Below the pieces are notes generated by a model that saw only the letters and a list, made by a program, of their open reading frames with translations, was not told the DNA's origin and did not search any database. 64,000 bases of DNA from Leifsonia xyli (lineage in GTDB: Bacteria > Actinomycetota > Actinomycetes > Actinomycetales > Microbacteriaceae): contig QFQR01000001.1 in assembly GCA_003243275.1 (NCBI GenBank), positions 1-64,000 of the forward strand, read 5' to 3'. The translations under genes and the position numbers were made by a program. Below are positions 8,378 through 15,950 of this stretch, piece after piece. Position 1 is the first letter of the stretch. Each line of letters starts with the position of its first letter.

Positions 8378-8992
8378 CTACTGCTCCGCCGCGAGATGGG
8401 CGTAGAACTCGTCCTCGATGGCCTGCCTGCGAGCCACGTCGTCCTTGACGAACTGCGTGAAGTCGGCATCCCGGTCGGGGATCACCGTCTCCACCAGCAT
8501 GGGATGCTCGTCCTCGCCCGGCCACACCGCCTGCCGCGTCGGACGGTCGGTGTTGAGCTTCGTGCCGCACGCGGTCACCGCGTCCCGAAGCTGCGGCACG
8601 AACGCCCAGAAGTCGCGCCACCAGCCGAACGGTGCCGAGCCGTGCTGCTTCTTGTCGTAGGCGTTGAGGTAGTGCTGCCGCAGCGCCGACAGCGGCCACA
8701 CCAGCTCCGGGTGCCGATGCCAGAACGGCGGCACGACGTTCACGCTCAGGCCGAACTCGTGACGCAGCCAGTTCACGAAGGCGTTCAGCTCCAGCCACTC
8801 CACCTGCGCCTCGGCCGCGGTCAGGATGTTCCAGTTGACGGGGCGCGGCGGCTCCGGCGTGTCCTTCGCCTCGGCGTCCGGCTCCTTGGCCGGCCTCGGC
8901 GAAGGTGTCACCGGCTCGGGCTCCGGTTCCTCGAGCGGAGGCACATCGAAGTCGGGGTCATCGGGCGGGAACAGCGTCTCGTCGGTGGTCAT
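8378..8992 (-). CDS. DUF4913-like protein
   Basis: A 204-residue protein. The first 60 residues are Pro/Glu/Asp-rich and probably disordered. The rest is compact and Trp-rich (NWNILTAAEAQVEWLELNAFVNWL, then FWHRHPELVWPLSALRQHY and GWWRDFWAFVPQL), which matches the style of DUF4913, a family of plasmid and phage-associated actinobacterial proteins with no known activity. It sits between the ssb-like gene and the methyltransferase-helicase, so it is probably part of DNA handling during transfer. No catalytic motif is visible. Confidence 0.65.
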   Translation of the reverse strand: MTTDETLFPPDDPDFDVPPLEEPEPEPVTPSPRPAKEPDAEAKDTPEPPRPVNWNILTAAEAQVEWLELNAFVNWLRHEFGLSVNVVPPFWHRHPELVWPLSALRQHYLNAYDKKQHGSAPFGWWRDFWAFVPQLRDAVTACGTKLNTDRPTRQAVWPGEDEHPMLVETVIPDRDADFTQFVKDDVARRQAIEDEFYAHLAAEQ

Positions 8993-9001
8993 GACGCGGC
9001 C

Positions 9002-9442
9002 TCACAGCGTCATCGGACGGGGTGACGGTTGCTGGGGGATGGTCGGGTCTGGCGCTTCGATGGCTGCGCTCTCGACGTGCTGCGTGCGCGAGCGGCCGCG
9101 ATCGACGGCGTAGCTCGTGCGGGCGGCATCGGGGCCGATGTGCGTGGCGATGAACTCCTCGCCGCTGATCGTCTCGCCGTTCTTCTCGTAGCTGAACTTC
9201 TGGACGTGCCCGCTGGCGACGAAGGTGTCGCCGCGCGCGAACTTCTCGTAGGCGTGCTCCGCGGTCTTCCGGAACATCTTGAACGGGTAGAACTTCGTCT
9301 CGCCCTGGGTGAACGAGCCGTCCGGGTTGCGCTCGAACTGCTCCTGACCGATCCAGGCGAACAGTCGCGCCTCTCCTTTCTCGTTGAAGGACAGTTGCGG
9401 GTCGCTGGCGAAGAAGCCCCACAGGGACTCTTTGGTTCGCAT
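9002..9442 (-). CDS. ssb: Single-stranded DNA-binding (OB-fold) protein
   Basis: A 146-residue OB-fold protein of the element-borne SSB type. The beta-strand pattern is seen in FASDPQLSFNEKGEARLFAWIG, FYPFKMFRKTAEHAYEKFARGDTFVASGHVQK and EKNGETISGEEFIATHIGPD. The usual acidic C-terminal tip that recruits partner proteins is absent; the protein ends in a Pro-rich tail, PRPMTL. It probably coats the transferred single strand. It heads a minus-strand run with the DUF4913, methyltransferase-helicase and DprA genes. A conserved upstream motif lies 39 nt before the start. Confidence 0.75.
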   Translation of the reverse strand: MRTKESLWGFFASDPQLSFNEKGEARLFAWIGQEQFERNPDGSFTQGETKFYPFKMFRKTAEHAYEKFARGDTFVASGHVQKFSYEKNGETISGEEFIATHIGPDAARTSYAVDRGRSRTQHVESAAIEAPDPTIPQQPSPRPMTL

Positions 9443-9476
9443 CGGGATGCTCCTAACTTCTCCTGCCGAGAGAGGA

Positions 9477-9496
9477 CTGCTACCCGATAGGTGCGC
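9477..9496 (-). promoter_or_regulatory. Backbone motif copy A upstream of ssb
   Basis: On the minus strand this reads GCGCACCTATCGGGTAGCAG. It matches the copy at 25082-25101 at 15 of the first 16 bases. It ends about 35 nt before the ssb start, the right place for a core promoter; the TAGCAG stretch could be a -10 element. Function is inferred from repetition and position. Confidence 0.5.
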
Positions 9497-9533
9497 AAGC
9501 TCGACCGTCCGCGCCCCGGGCTACTGTGATGAC

Positions 9534-9570
9534 ATGGCTGAGAGGCGAGCGTCGCCTGGGCAGAGAACGC
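9534..9570 (+). pseudogene. 5' fragment of a small gene split by the cassette at 9571-12658
   Basis: ATG 9534 opens a frame reading MAERRASPGQRT that hits a stop two codons into the transposon end. If the cassette and one AACGC copy are removed, the frame continues without a break into REVGRPVSFVNNS at 12664 and on to the stop at 13040, giving a 137-residue protein. A TACTGT (9522-9527) lies 6 nt before the ATG, consistent with a leaderless promoter. This restoration of a frame is direct evidence for insertion. Confidence 0.7.
9566..9570. repeat. Target-site duplication AACGC, left copy
   Basis: The five bases AACGC directly precede the left inverted repeat; the same five bases follow the right repeat at 12659-12663. 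Confidence 0.7.
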
Positions 9571-9596
9571 TGTAGGGGCTCTTCGGAAATGTCCAT
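9571..9596 (+). repeat. Left terminal inverted repeat
   Basis: Starts TGTAGGGGCTCTTCGGAAAT and continues GTCCAT. It matches the reverse complement of 12633-12658 at 20 of 26 positions by my reading. A second GGAAATGTCC follows about 20 bp inside, possibly a second transposase contact. Confidence 0.7.
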
Positions 9597-9702
9597 TTCG
9601 TGGAGGAAATGTCCACGAGATGTCTATCCGGGACATCTTCCGGGAGGATCGCGGGTCGAAGAGCGAAGGTGCAAGCGCGAGACCGAGTACAGCCACTGAT
9701 GT

Positions 9703-9724
9703 ATAGTCAGCATGTGCTGACTAT
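9703..9724. promoter_or_regulatory. CmtR operator and leaderless promoter
   Basis: Perfect inverted repeat: arm ATAGTCAGCA, spacer TG, arm TGCTGACTAT. It overlaps a -10 box TATAGT (9702-9707) and the GTG start codon at 9714, so transcription would begin at or next to the start codon. The same arrangement recurs at the second cmtR gene (16954-16977), which supports autorepression by a CmtR-type ArsR protein. Confidence 0.75.
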
Positions 9725-10073
9725 TGCCGATCGACTCGATGTGATGAACCGGCTCGGCCGAGCTATGGCCGACCCGACCCGCTCTCGGATCCTCCTGACC
9801 CTCTTGACCGGCCCGAGTTATCCGGCGGTGCTGTCTCGTGATTTGGGGCTGTCCCGCTCGAACGTGTCGAACCATCTGACGTGTCTGCGCGGGTGCGGGA
9901 TCGTGGTGGCTGAGCCCGAGGGCCGGCAGACCCGGTACGAGGTCGCAGACCCGCACCTCGCGCGCGCGCTGACGGCGCTGGTTGATGTGACGCTCGCGGT
10001 CGACGAGAGCGTGCCATGCATGGACCCGGACTGCGGGGTCGAGGGCTGCGTGGCGGGGGAGGTTCGGGCGTGA
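9714..10073 (+). CDS. cmtR: CmtR-type ArsR-family metal-sensing repressor
   Basis: A 119-residue winged-helix repressor of the ArsR/SmtB family, specifically the CmtR type known from Mycobacterium for Cd and Pb. With GTG 9714 as start, the three metal ligands fall exactly at Cys57 and Cys61 (LTCLRGCG) and Cys102 (DESVPC), the positions known for CmtR; this decides the start over ATG 9699. Metal binding should release the operator that overlaps its own start. It overlaps the P-type ATPase gene by GTGA, so the two are co-translated. Its C-terminus has extra Cys residues (MDPDCGVEGC). A close paralogue is at 16603-16965. Confidence 0.85.
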   Translation: MLTIADRLDVMNRLGRAMADPTRSRILLTLLTGPSYPAVLSRDLGLSRSNVSNHLTCLRGCGIVVAEPEGRQTRYEVADPHLARALTALVDVTLAVDESVPCMDPDCGVEGCVAGEVRA

Positions 10074-11971
10074 GCGCGGTCACGGGCTCGCAAGCCGAAC
10101 ACGTCGACCTCGACGACGATGATGACGATCACCGGCCGTGGTATCGGAGCCCGAGCGTTCTGATCCCGATCGCCTCCGGCGTCGCGTTCGCCGCCGGTCT
10201 GGTGTGCGAGTGGACCGGCGCGGAGACCGCGGGTCTGGTGTTGTTCTGGATCGGTCTGCTGCTGGGCGCGTACACGTTCGTGCCGGGCGCGCTGCGCAAA
10301 CTGTTCACCAAGGGCAAGCTCGGTATCGGCCTGCTCATGACGATCAGCGCCACCGGGGCGGTGATCCTCGGCTACGTCGAGGAGGCCGCCGCACTCGCGT
10401 TCTTGTACTCCATCGCGGAGGCGCTGGAAGACAAGGCCATGGACCGCGCCCGCGCAGGGCTGCGGGCACTGTTGAAGCTCGTGCCCGACACCGCACTCGT
10501 CAAGGGCGGCGACGCCACCACGGAGGTGGAGGCGAAGGAGCTGCGTGTCGGCGATGTGCTCGTTGTCCGGCCGGGCGAACGGATCGCGACAGACGGCATC
10601 GTGCGTGCCGGGCGGAGCAGCCTGGACACGTCCGCGATCACAGGCGAGTCGATCCCGGTCGAGGTCGAGCCCGGCATTGACGTGTCGGCCGGGTCGATCA
10701 ACACCACCGGCGTCCTCGAGGTCGAGGCCACCGCCGCTGGCACCGACAACTCGCTCACCACGATTGTGGAACTGGTCGAGCAGGCGCAGGCCGAGAAGGG
10801 CGACCGCGCCCGCCTGGCCGACCGCATCGCCCGCCCCCTCGTTCCCGGCGTGATGATCCTCGCCGTGCTGGTCGGCGTGCTCGGGTCGCTGCTGAGCGGC
10901 GACCCCGGGGTGTGGATCACCCGTGCTCTGGTCGTGCTGGTCGCAGCGTCGCCGTGTGCTCTGGCGATCGCTGTCCCGGTCACCGTCGTATCTGCCATCG
11001 GCGCCGCGTCAAAGTTCGGTGTGGTTGTGAAGTCCGGTGCCGCGTTCGAGCGATTCGGTGGCATCCGCCACCTCGCCGTCGACAAGACCGGCACTCTGAC
11101 CCGCAACAAGCCCACTGTTACCGATGTCGTCACCACCGGCGCGACCCAGGATGGTGTGCTGGCATGGGCAGCGAGCCTGGAAGGCCACAGCACGCATCCC
11201 CTCGCCGCAGCGATCACCAACGCGGTTCCCGGCGCTCCGGCCGCTACAGACGTCCGCGAGACCGCCGGCCACGGCATTGTCGGCACCCTCGACGGAGCTC
11301 GTCTCGCCGTAGGGAGTCCACGTTGGCTAGACGCTGGCACGCTGGCCGACGAAGTGCAGGCGATGGAGTCCGAGGGGATGACCGTTGTCATCATCCACCG
11401 CAACGACCAGCCAGTCGGCGCGATCGGGGTGCGGGACGAGCTGCGTCCTGAGGTTCCTGAGGTCATCGCCACGCTGAACCGGCGCGGGATCGGGGTGACG
11501 ATGCTCACCGGCGACAATGCCCGCACCGCCGCGGCCCTCGCCGTACAGGCCGGCATCAGCGACGTGCGCGCCGAACTGCGTCCCGAGGACAAGGCCGCCG
11601 CTGTCGCGGAAATGTCGAAGTCGCAGCCCACCGCGATGATCGGGGACGGCATCAACGACGCCCCCGCTCTCGCGGCCGCGGACCTGGGGATCGCGATGGG
11701 GGCCAAGGGCGCGGATGCTGCGATCGAGTCCGCCGACGTCGCGTTCACCGGCCACGACCTGCGTCTCATCCCGCAGGCTCTCGCTCACGCCCGTCGCGGC
11801 CGCAGCATCATCAACCAGAACGTTGTGCTGTCCATCGCGATCATCGCAATCCTGCTGCCGCTGGCGATCACCGGCATTCTGGGCCTCGCCGCCGTGGTGC
11901 TGGTGCACGAAGTCGCGGAGGTCATTGTGATCCTCAACGGGCTCCGCGCGGCGCGGCGCACGAAGGCATGA
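10070..11971 (+). CDS. Heavy-metal P1B-type ATPase (Cd/Zn/Pb export, CtpG/CadA-like)
   Basis: A 633-residue P-type ATPase starting at GTG 10070, overlapping cmtR. It shows the membrane metal motif SPCALAIAVP (SPC rather than CPC), the phosphorylation site DKTGTLT, the HP locus in HSTHPLAAAI, MLTGDN and GDGINDAPAL. The N-terminus has no CxxC HMA domain; instead it carries an acidic patch, HVDLDDDDDDH, that may bind metal. Pairing with CmtR points to Cd(II), Pb(II) or Zn(II) efflux across the inner membrane. It overlaps lspA by ATGA, giving a three-gene operon inside the cassette. Confidence 0.85.
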   Translation: MSAVTGSQAEHVDLDDDDDDHRPWYRSPSVLIPIASGVAFAAGLVCEWTGAETAGLVLFWIGLLLGAYTFVPGALRKLFTKGKLGIGLLMTISATGAVILGYVEEAAALAFLYSIAEALEDKAMDRARAGLRALLKLVPDTALVKGGDATTEVEAKELRVGDVLVVRPGERIATDGIVRAGRSSLDTSAITGESIPVEVEPGIDVSAGSINTTGVLEVEATAAGTDNSLTTIVELVEQAQAEKGDRARLADRIARPLVPGVMILAVLVGVLGSLLSGDPGVWITRALVVLVAASPCALAIAVPVTVVSAIGAASKFGVVVKSGAAFERFGGIRHLAVDKTGTLTRNKPTVTDVVTTGATQDGVLAWAASLEGHSTHPLAAAITNAVPGAPAATDVRETAGHGIVGTLDGARLAVGSPRWLDAGTLADEVQAMESEGMTVVIIHRNDQPVGAIGVRDELRPEVPEVIATLNRRGIGVTMLTGDNARTAAALAVQAGISDVRAELRPEDKAAAVAEMSKSQPTAMIGDGINDAPALAAADLGIAMGAKGADAAIESADVAFTGHDLRLIPQALAHARRGRSIINQNVVLSIAIIAILLPLAITGILGLAAVVLVHEVAEVIVILNGLRAARRTKA

Positions 11972-12567
11972 CCGGTCTCGTTCATGGCCTCGCGCAGGGA
12001 AGGGCGGATGCCGTGAAAATGAATTCCGCCGGCCCTATTGGCTCGCGCGTCCGACCACGTCTATTCCTGATCGCGTGCGCCGTCGCTGCCGGGGCGGTGC
12101 TGATCGACCAGGGAACCAAAGCACTCGCCCTTTCACGGCTCAGCGAACAAGCCCGCATCCCACTCCTCGGAGACTGGCTCGGCTTGCAGCTCGCGTTCAA
12201 CCCCGGCACCGTCATGTCCCTCGGATCCGGCTCAACCTGGCTGCTCACCATCATCGCGGCCGCGGCATCCGTGGCTCTGCTCATCGCCGCCACGCGCGCC
12301 CGCACCGCCGGGTGGGCGGTCGCGATTGGCCTGCTATGGGGCGGCGCGGTCGGCAACCTCCTGGACCGCCTGCTCGCCCCACCCGGATTCGGTCGCGGCC
12401 ACGTCACCGACTTCCTCGCCTACGGCAACCTGTTCATCGGCAACCTTGCCGACGTCATCCTCGGTGTCGGCGTCGCCCTCGGCATACTCCTCTACGTCTC
12501 GCAGTCGAAGGGCAGAAGGTCGAGTCATCAGCCCGACGAGCACAGATCGACTCCGAAAGACATCTAG
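11968..12567 (+). CDS. lspA: Signal peptidase II (lipoprotein signal peptidase)
   Basis: A 199-residue, four-helix membrane aspartyl protease. Family boxes are present: DQGTKALA, FNPGTVMSLG, the first catalytic Asp in GGAVGNLLDRL, and the second in HVTDFLAYGNLFIGNLADVILG. LspA removes signal peptides from diacylglyceryl-modified prolipoproteins. An extra copy next to a metal ATPase is a recurring arrangement (compare PbrC in lead resistance of Cupriavidus), where it may help precipitate or sequester metal outside the membrane. ATG 11968 overlaps the ATPase stop; a start nearer 12019 is also possible. Confidence 0.88.
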   Translation: MTGLVHGLAQGRADAVKMNSAGPIGSRVRPRLFLIACAVAAGAVLIDQGTKALALSRLSEQARIPLLGDWLGLQLAFNPGTVMSLGSGSTWLLTIIAAAASVALLIAATRARTAGWAVAIGLLWGGAVGNLLDRLLAPPGFGRGHVTDFLAYGNLFIGNLADVILGVGVALGILLYVSQSKGRRSSHQPDEHRSTPKDI

Positions 12568-12632
12568 AAGCGTGCTCGCGGCGGCTTTCGAGGACATTCC
12601 GCCTGTCACTTCCGCGTCCTGCCGCTGCGAAG

Positions 12633-12658
12633 ATGGACATTTCTGAGCGGTCCCTACA
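12633..12658 (-). repeat. Right terminal inverted repeat
   Basis: On the minus strand it starts TGTAGGGACCGCTCAGAAAT and continues GTCCAT, the inverted partner of 9571-9596. Confidence 0.7.
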
Positions 12659-12663
12659 AACGC
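12659..12663. repeat. Target-site duplication AACGC, right copy
   Basis: AACGC directly follows the right inverted repeat and matches 9566-9570. Confidence 0.7.
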
Positions 12664-12680
12664 GAGAGGTAGGTCGTCCA

Positions 12681-13040
12681 GTGTCGTTCGTGAACAACTC
12701 GACCGGCGAAGAGTTCGAGGATGAAGACGAGTACCTGCGTTCGATGAAGCAGGATGACTCCTACCAGTTCTCATACGACTATGAGTACGTCGCCGACAGA
12801 TTCGGCGACGGTGATGACGACGTGAAACTGGAGAACGCGAGGCTCAACGTCTCGCTGACTTGGGACGACTACTCGGCTCCGGGATACGTCGTCTCGTATA
12901 CCGTCGATTCGCCGACCCCGATTCCAAACGACTGGACGGGCGACGCCGACCAGATCTTCAATGACTTGTGGCTTGCCGTTACCGCGGACCTGAGTTCGCT
13001 TGGTATCGGCTCGCAGCTGCACAAAGACTGGCCGATCTAG
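12681..13040 (+). CDS. Small acidic protein of unknown function, 5' end separated by cassette insertion
   Basis: The remaining reading frame from GTG 12681 encodes 119 residues, very acidic in the first third (NNSTGEEFEDEDEYLRSM and DRFGDGDDDVKLEN), followed by a beta-rich stretch and an amphipathic C-terminus. No family recognised. The original start is at 9534, before the cassette; the frame joins exactly when cassette and one AACGC are removed. GTG 12681 has a modest AGGTAGG upstream, so the truncated protein could still be made. It converges on the coupling-protein operon. Confidence 0.5.
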   Translation: MSFVNNSTGEEFEDEDEYLRSMKQDDSYQFSYDYEYVADRFGDGDDDVKLENARLNVSLTWDDYSAPGYVVSYTVDSPTPIPNDWTGDADQIFNDLWLAVTADLSSLGIGSQLHKDWPI

Positions 13041-13051
13041 CCTCCTCACAG

Positions 13052-14863
13052 TCAGTCGTCGGTGACTGTTGCCTCACCTATCCCTGCGGTGCCCGGCCGC
13101 ATGATCGCCTCGACCTCGGCGCGCTGGGCGAGCAGCGTCTCGGCTTCCGGCCGATGGAGCCAGTAACGCATGGTCGTGATGATCGGCGGCGCGGAGCGCA
13201 GCAACACGAGCGAGGTGCCCTGGGGCAGGGTGCGGATGTCTTCGACCTTCATGATCGGGACGCGGCGGATCGAGCGTTGGTTCGAGCGCAAGCCGCGCTC
13301 CCCGATGGTCACGGAGTCAGTCGTCTCGTCGCGTTCGCCGATCAGTGTGGAGATGTCCTGGAGGTGCCGTGTGTCCGTCCCGCCGCCGAGGACGATCTTG
13401 GTGATGCTCGCATCCCACATCGCGGTCGCGGCGTCGTCGCCCCAACGACCTCGCGCCTGGGCGAGCGACTGGAACACGGGCATCACCGTGAGCCCGGTGC
13501 CGCCGCCCTCCGCCATGAGGACCGGAAGCGAAGGCAGAGGCGCGAGGTTCCCGATCTCGTCGAGCGCGAGCAGCACAGGCGGATCGAGCCGCGCGCCCGG
13601 CGAGCGCGCGGCGATGCGCCGAGCCGTCTCTACGAGGTCTTCGATGAACGCCGCGACGAGCGACGAGGACGCCCCCGCTCCGGCTCCTGTCGCCAGCAGG
13701 TAAAGCGTGCCGGACCCGCGCAGGAACGCCTCGGGGTCGAACTGCTCGTCCTCGCTGGGGCTGACCGCCTCCAGCACCCGTGGGTCGGCGAGCGAGGCGA
13801 GGGAGAGCGAGACGCCCTGCCAAATGGAGTCGCGGGTGCGAGGGTCGGATTGCAGCATCCCGTCGAGCGACTCGGCCCATCCGGTCGCGGCGTGGGGGTG
13901 CGACGCGAGAATGGAGACGGCATCCGCCGCAGCCGCAGGGTCGAGCGTCCAGCGGAATAGCTCGGCGGGTTGCCGGTGATCGAGCGCCGCGGCGTGCAGA
14001 AGCGCCTGTAGCGCCGTGCGCGTCTTGCCTTCCCAGAATCCGCCGTTCTCGACAGAGGGGCCGGAGAGCCCGGTTCCCGCGGCGAGACCTGTGCCGCGGA
14101 TCATCGCGGTCAGGGGCACCTCGCACCCGCGGATCGGTGACCACCGCAGACCCGCGGGCACGCCCTCGGCGAGGTGCTGGGGATCGAACACGGAGACTGG
14201 GCCGCCGTGCGACTGGCGGGCGCGGAGCGTCGCCGTGAGGTTGTCTGGCCGGGTCGAGGTCGTGATGACCGCACCGGGCGCGTCGAGGATGGTGTTGATG
14301 ACAATGTTCGCGCCCTTGCCGGATCTCGGCGGGCCGATCAGCAGGATCGAGTCCTCGACGGATGTCCACACGCGCTTGCCGCGCGAGGTTCCAAGGAGGT
14401 AGCCGACCTCCTCGGGCTTCGGCTCGGTGAGCGAGGGGCGCAGCGTCGTCGCGCGACGCAGAAGGTCGCGTTCGGATGCGGCGCGCTGCACGTCGCGCGC
14501 GTCGGCGATTCCCTCGATCCGGTTCGGGTCGGCCTTGGTCCGCTTGCCCAGCTCGCGCACCCATCGCCAGATGAACCACGCCGCGGTACCGATGGCGGCG
14601 AGCAGGAGTGCGGCGGTGATCCAATAGGCGACGGGGCTGAGCGACGCGGAGCCGAGTGCCGAGCCGGGGTCGTCGGCGTGGAAGACCACTCCGACTCCCG
14701 CTTCGAGACCCGCCGCGGGCTGGGGCGCGCCTGTGACGAACGCAGCGATGCTCCCGGCGAAGCGGAGCGCACCGGCCAGCAGCATCGCACCGATGAGCGC
14801 GCCGAGGGCGAGGTTCGTCAGTTCGTCGCCGAACGCCCCGGCTCGCGGTGATGAGCTGGTCAT
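13052..14863 (-). CDS. Type IV coupling protein (VirD4/TraG-like ATPase)
   Basis: A 603-residue protein with two N-terminal membrane segments (about residues 15-42 and 78-98), Walker A GPPRSGKGAN at about 176-185, Walker B LLALDEIGN, and a TraM-recognition-like C-terminus. Coupling proteins bring the relaxase-DNA complex to the secretion channel and drive DNA export. The ATG overlaps the upstream gene by 4 nt. The rest of the channel genes are at 20051-27244, separated from this gene by the CDF and mer cargo. Confidence 0.85.
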   Translation of the reverse strand: MTSSSPRAGAFGDELTNLALGALIGAMLLAGALRFAGSIAAFVTGAPQPAAGLEAGVGVVFHADDPGSALGSASLSPVAYWITAALLLAAIGTAAWFIWRWVRELGKRTKADPNRIEGIADARDVQRAASERDLLRRATTLRPSLTEPKPEEVGYLLGTSRGKRVWTSVEDSILLIGPPRSGKGANIVINTILDAPGAVITTSTRPDNLTATLRARQSHGGPVSVFDPQHLAEGVPAGLRWSPIRGCEVPLTAMIRGTGLAAGTGLSGPSVENGGFWEGKTRTALQALLHAAALDHRQPAELFRWTLDPAAAADAVSILASHPHAATGWAESLDGMLQSDPRTRDSIWQGVSLSLASLADPRVLEAVSPSEDEQFDPEAFLRGSGTLYLLATGAGAGASSSLVAAFIEDLVETARRIAARSPGARLDPPVLLALDEIGNLAPLPSLPVLMAEGGGTGLTVMPVFQSLAQARGRWGDDAATAMWDASITKIVLGGGTDTRHLQDISTLIGERDETTDSVTIGERGLRSNQRSIRRVPIMKVEDIRTLPQGTSLVLLRSAPPIITTMRYWLHRPEAETLLAQRAEVEAIMRPGTAGIGEATVTDD

Positions 14864-15447
14864 GCCGGGTGTCCGACGATGCAGGTGCCCGAGACGCGGC
14901 CCAGCAGGATGACCTCGTGCGTGGGACTCAGATCGAGCAGACTCGGCTCGACGATCGCCCGTGCTGTGCCCTCGCTGTCAGCCCCGGTGTGCCGGACGAT
15001 GACGGCGACCGCGACCTCCTCACCAGGCACGTAGCCCTCGCCGTTCTGGCATGGGAGAGGGTGCGCTGGTTCGGTTGTATCTGGCGCAGGGCTAGTCTGG
15101 TCGACCGGGGCCGGCGACTCGGGAAGGGATGAGCTGAGGAATGTGGGATGAAGCGGAGCCGTCACGATGTCCGTGTAGACCCTCCCGTCGAGTTCGTGCA
15201 CCACGATGCGCACGGGCGAGTGGCGCTGTTCGACGACCTCGCTGATGATCTGCGCGAATGAGTGCCGGTGCCACGGCGGGGCGAACGTCGGCGCGCCGAA
15301 CGGCTCCCCGTCGACTGCGACGCGGAGCGTCGCGTCCGGCTGCACCGTCATCGTCACGACCGGCAGCACAGGCGGCACGTTCGCAGAGACCTCCCGTTCT
15401 GCGCTCTCTTGGCGTGCGAGGCGTCGCCGGGCAAGTGTGATGGCCAT
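14860..15447 (-). CDS. Conjugation-associated protein of unknown function
   Basis: About 195 residues from ATG 15447 (a TTG at 15462 is the alternative). The middle (FAQIISEVVEQRHSPVRIVVHELDGRVYTDIVTAP) is a small alpha/beta segment seen in hypothetical proteins next to coupling-protein genes on actinobacterial elements. It is followed by a Pro/Ser/Thr-rich linker and a C-terminal beta-rich part (VPGEEVAVAVIVRHTG and EVILLGRVSGTCIV). The GTGA/ATGA-type overlap with the coupling-protein gene means they are co-translated. Function unknown. Confidence 0.6.
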   Translation of the reverse strand: MAITLARRRLARQESAEREVSANVPPVLPVVTMTVQPDATLRVAVDGEPFGAPTFAPPWHRHSFAQIISEVVEQRHSPVRIVVHELDGRVYTDIVTAPLHPTFLSSSLPESPAPVDQTSPAPDTTEPAHPLPCQNGEGYVPGEEVAVAVIVRHTGADSEGTARAIVEPSLLDLSPTHEVILLGRVSGTCIVGHPA

Positions 15448-15500
15448 CTCACGCTGTCCCAACTGCCGTGAGTTCGCGCGAGTGGTCTCGTCGGGGATGG

Positions 15501-15520
15501 CTCATGCACACTAGGTGCGC
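15501..15520 (-). promoter_or_regulatory. Backbone motif copy D upstream of the coupling-protein operon
   Basis: Minus-strand reading GCGCACCTAGTGTGCATGAG. The first nine bases are identical to copies A and B. It ends about 53 nt before ATG 15447. Candidate promoter or regulator site. Confidence 0.4.
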
Positions 15521-15641
15521 CCGGTGTGCTGGCGCGTTGACGAATCTCAGCGAATCCTTGGAATCGTGCCAGTTGGTTCAGGAATATTGGCGTTCATTCA
15601 CCGCTCCTGAACTCGCACCATTCAGGCACGCCCGCACCCGG

Positions 15642-15950
15642 CTACCCGACGTTTAGCGCTGCGATCTGTTCCGGCGTGCCAGTGACGATGAGTCGAAGGT
15701 GGGCGTGGGTCTCGTCGATACTCCAGTCGACGAAGGCGCAGCAGGTGCTGTCAGCCGCGACGAGCTCTCGGAGCCGTCGGGTGGAGTCGTCGACCTTGGC
15801 GTAGTGGATGGTCAGGCGAGCGTCGGTGCGCTCGGTCTCGAGCGCGTAGTCCTCGTCGAACGCTCGCCACTTCTCCACCTGCGCTTTGCCGGCAGCCGGG
15901 GCGAGGGTGCAGGCGATCGGTGGGCCGTTCAGCGGGCCGACGTGCGTCAT
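15642..15950 (-). CDS. Small cysteine-containing protein linked to metal exporter
   Basis: A 102-residue soluble protein from ATG 15950. It has one Cys near the N-terminus (GPPIACTLAP) and a vicinal pair in LVAADSTCCAFVDWSIDE, with an alpha/beta pattern ending in LRLIVTGTPEQIAALNVG. Similar small proteins with a CTL start and a CC motif recur beside metal regulators in actinobacteria; a metal-chaperone or sensor role is plausible but unproven. It overlaps the CDF gene by 4 nt, making a cmtR-CDF-this gene operon. Confidence 0.6.
   Translation of the reverse strand: MTHVGPLNGPPIACTLAPAAGKAQVEKWRAFDEDYALETERTDARLTIHYAKVDDSTRRLRELVAADSTCCAFVDWSIDETHAHLRLIVTGTPEQIAALNVG

Larger units (their letters stand above)
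9571..12658. mobile_element. Transposon-like cassette carrying cmtR, P-type ATPase and lspA, no transposase
   Basis: A 3088-bp segment bounded by imperfect terminal inverted repeats of about 26 bp, both starting TGTAGGG and both containing GAAATGTCCAT, and by a 5-bp AACGC duplication. All coding space inside is used by cmtR, the metal ATPase and lspA; there is no transposase, so it must have moved by a transposase supplied elsewhere. The insertion splits the small gene whose halves are at 9534-9570 and 12664-13040. The family is uncertain: 5-bp duplications and a GGG-GAAA style end recall Tn3-type ends, whereas TGT termini recall IS481. Confidence 0.75.

Noticed and set aside
12075..12680. 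Upstream part of a longer frame that ends at 13040
   Set aside because: It overlaps lspA in another frame with Arg/Pro-rich shadow sequence; only the part after 12664 belongs to the split gene.
15468..15656. Plus-strand 62-codon frame with a CARC motif in the AT-richer junction
   Set aside because: No ribosome site, overlaps the backbone motif and the convergent gene end; kept only as non-coding junction.
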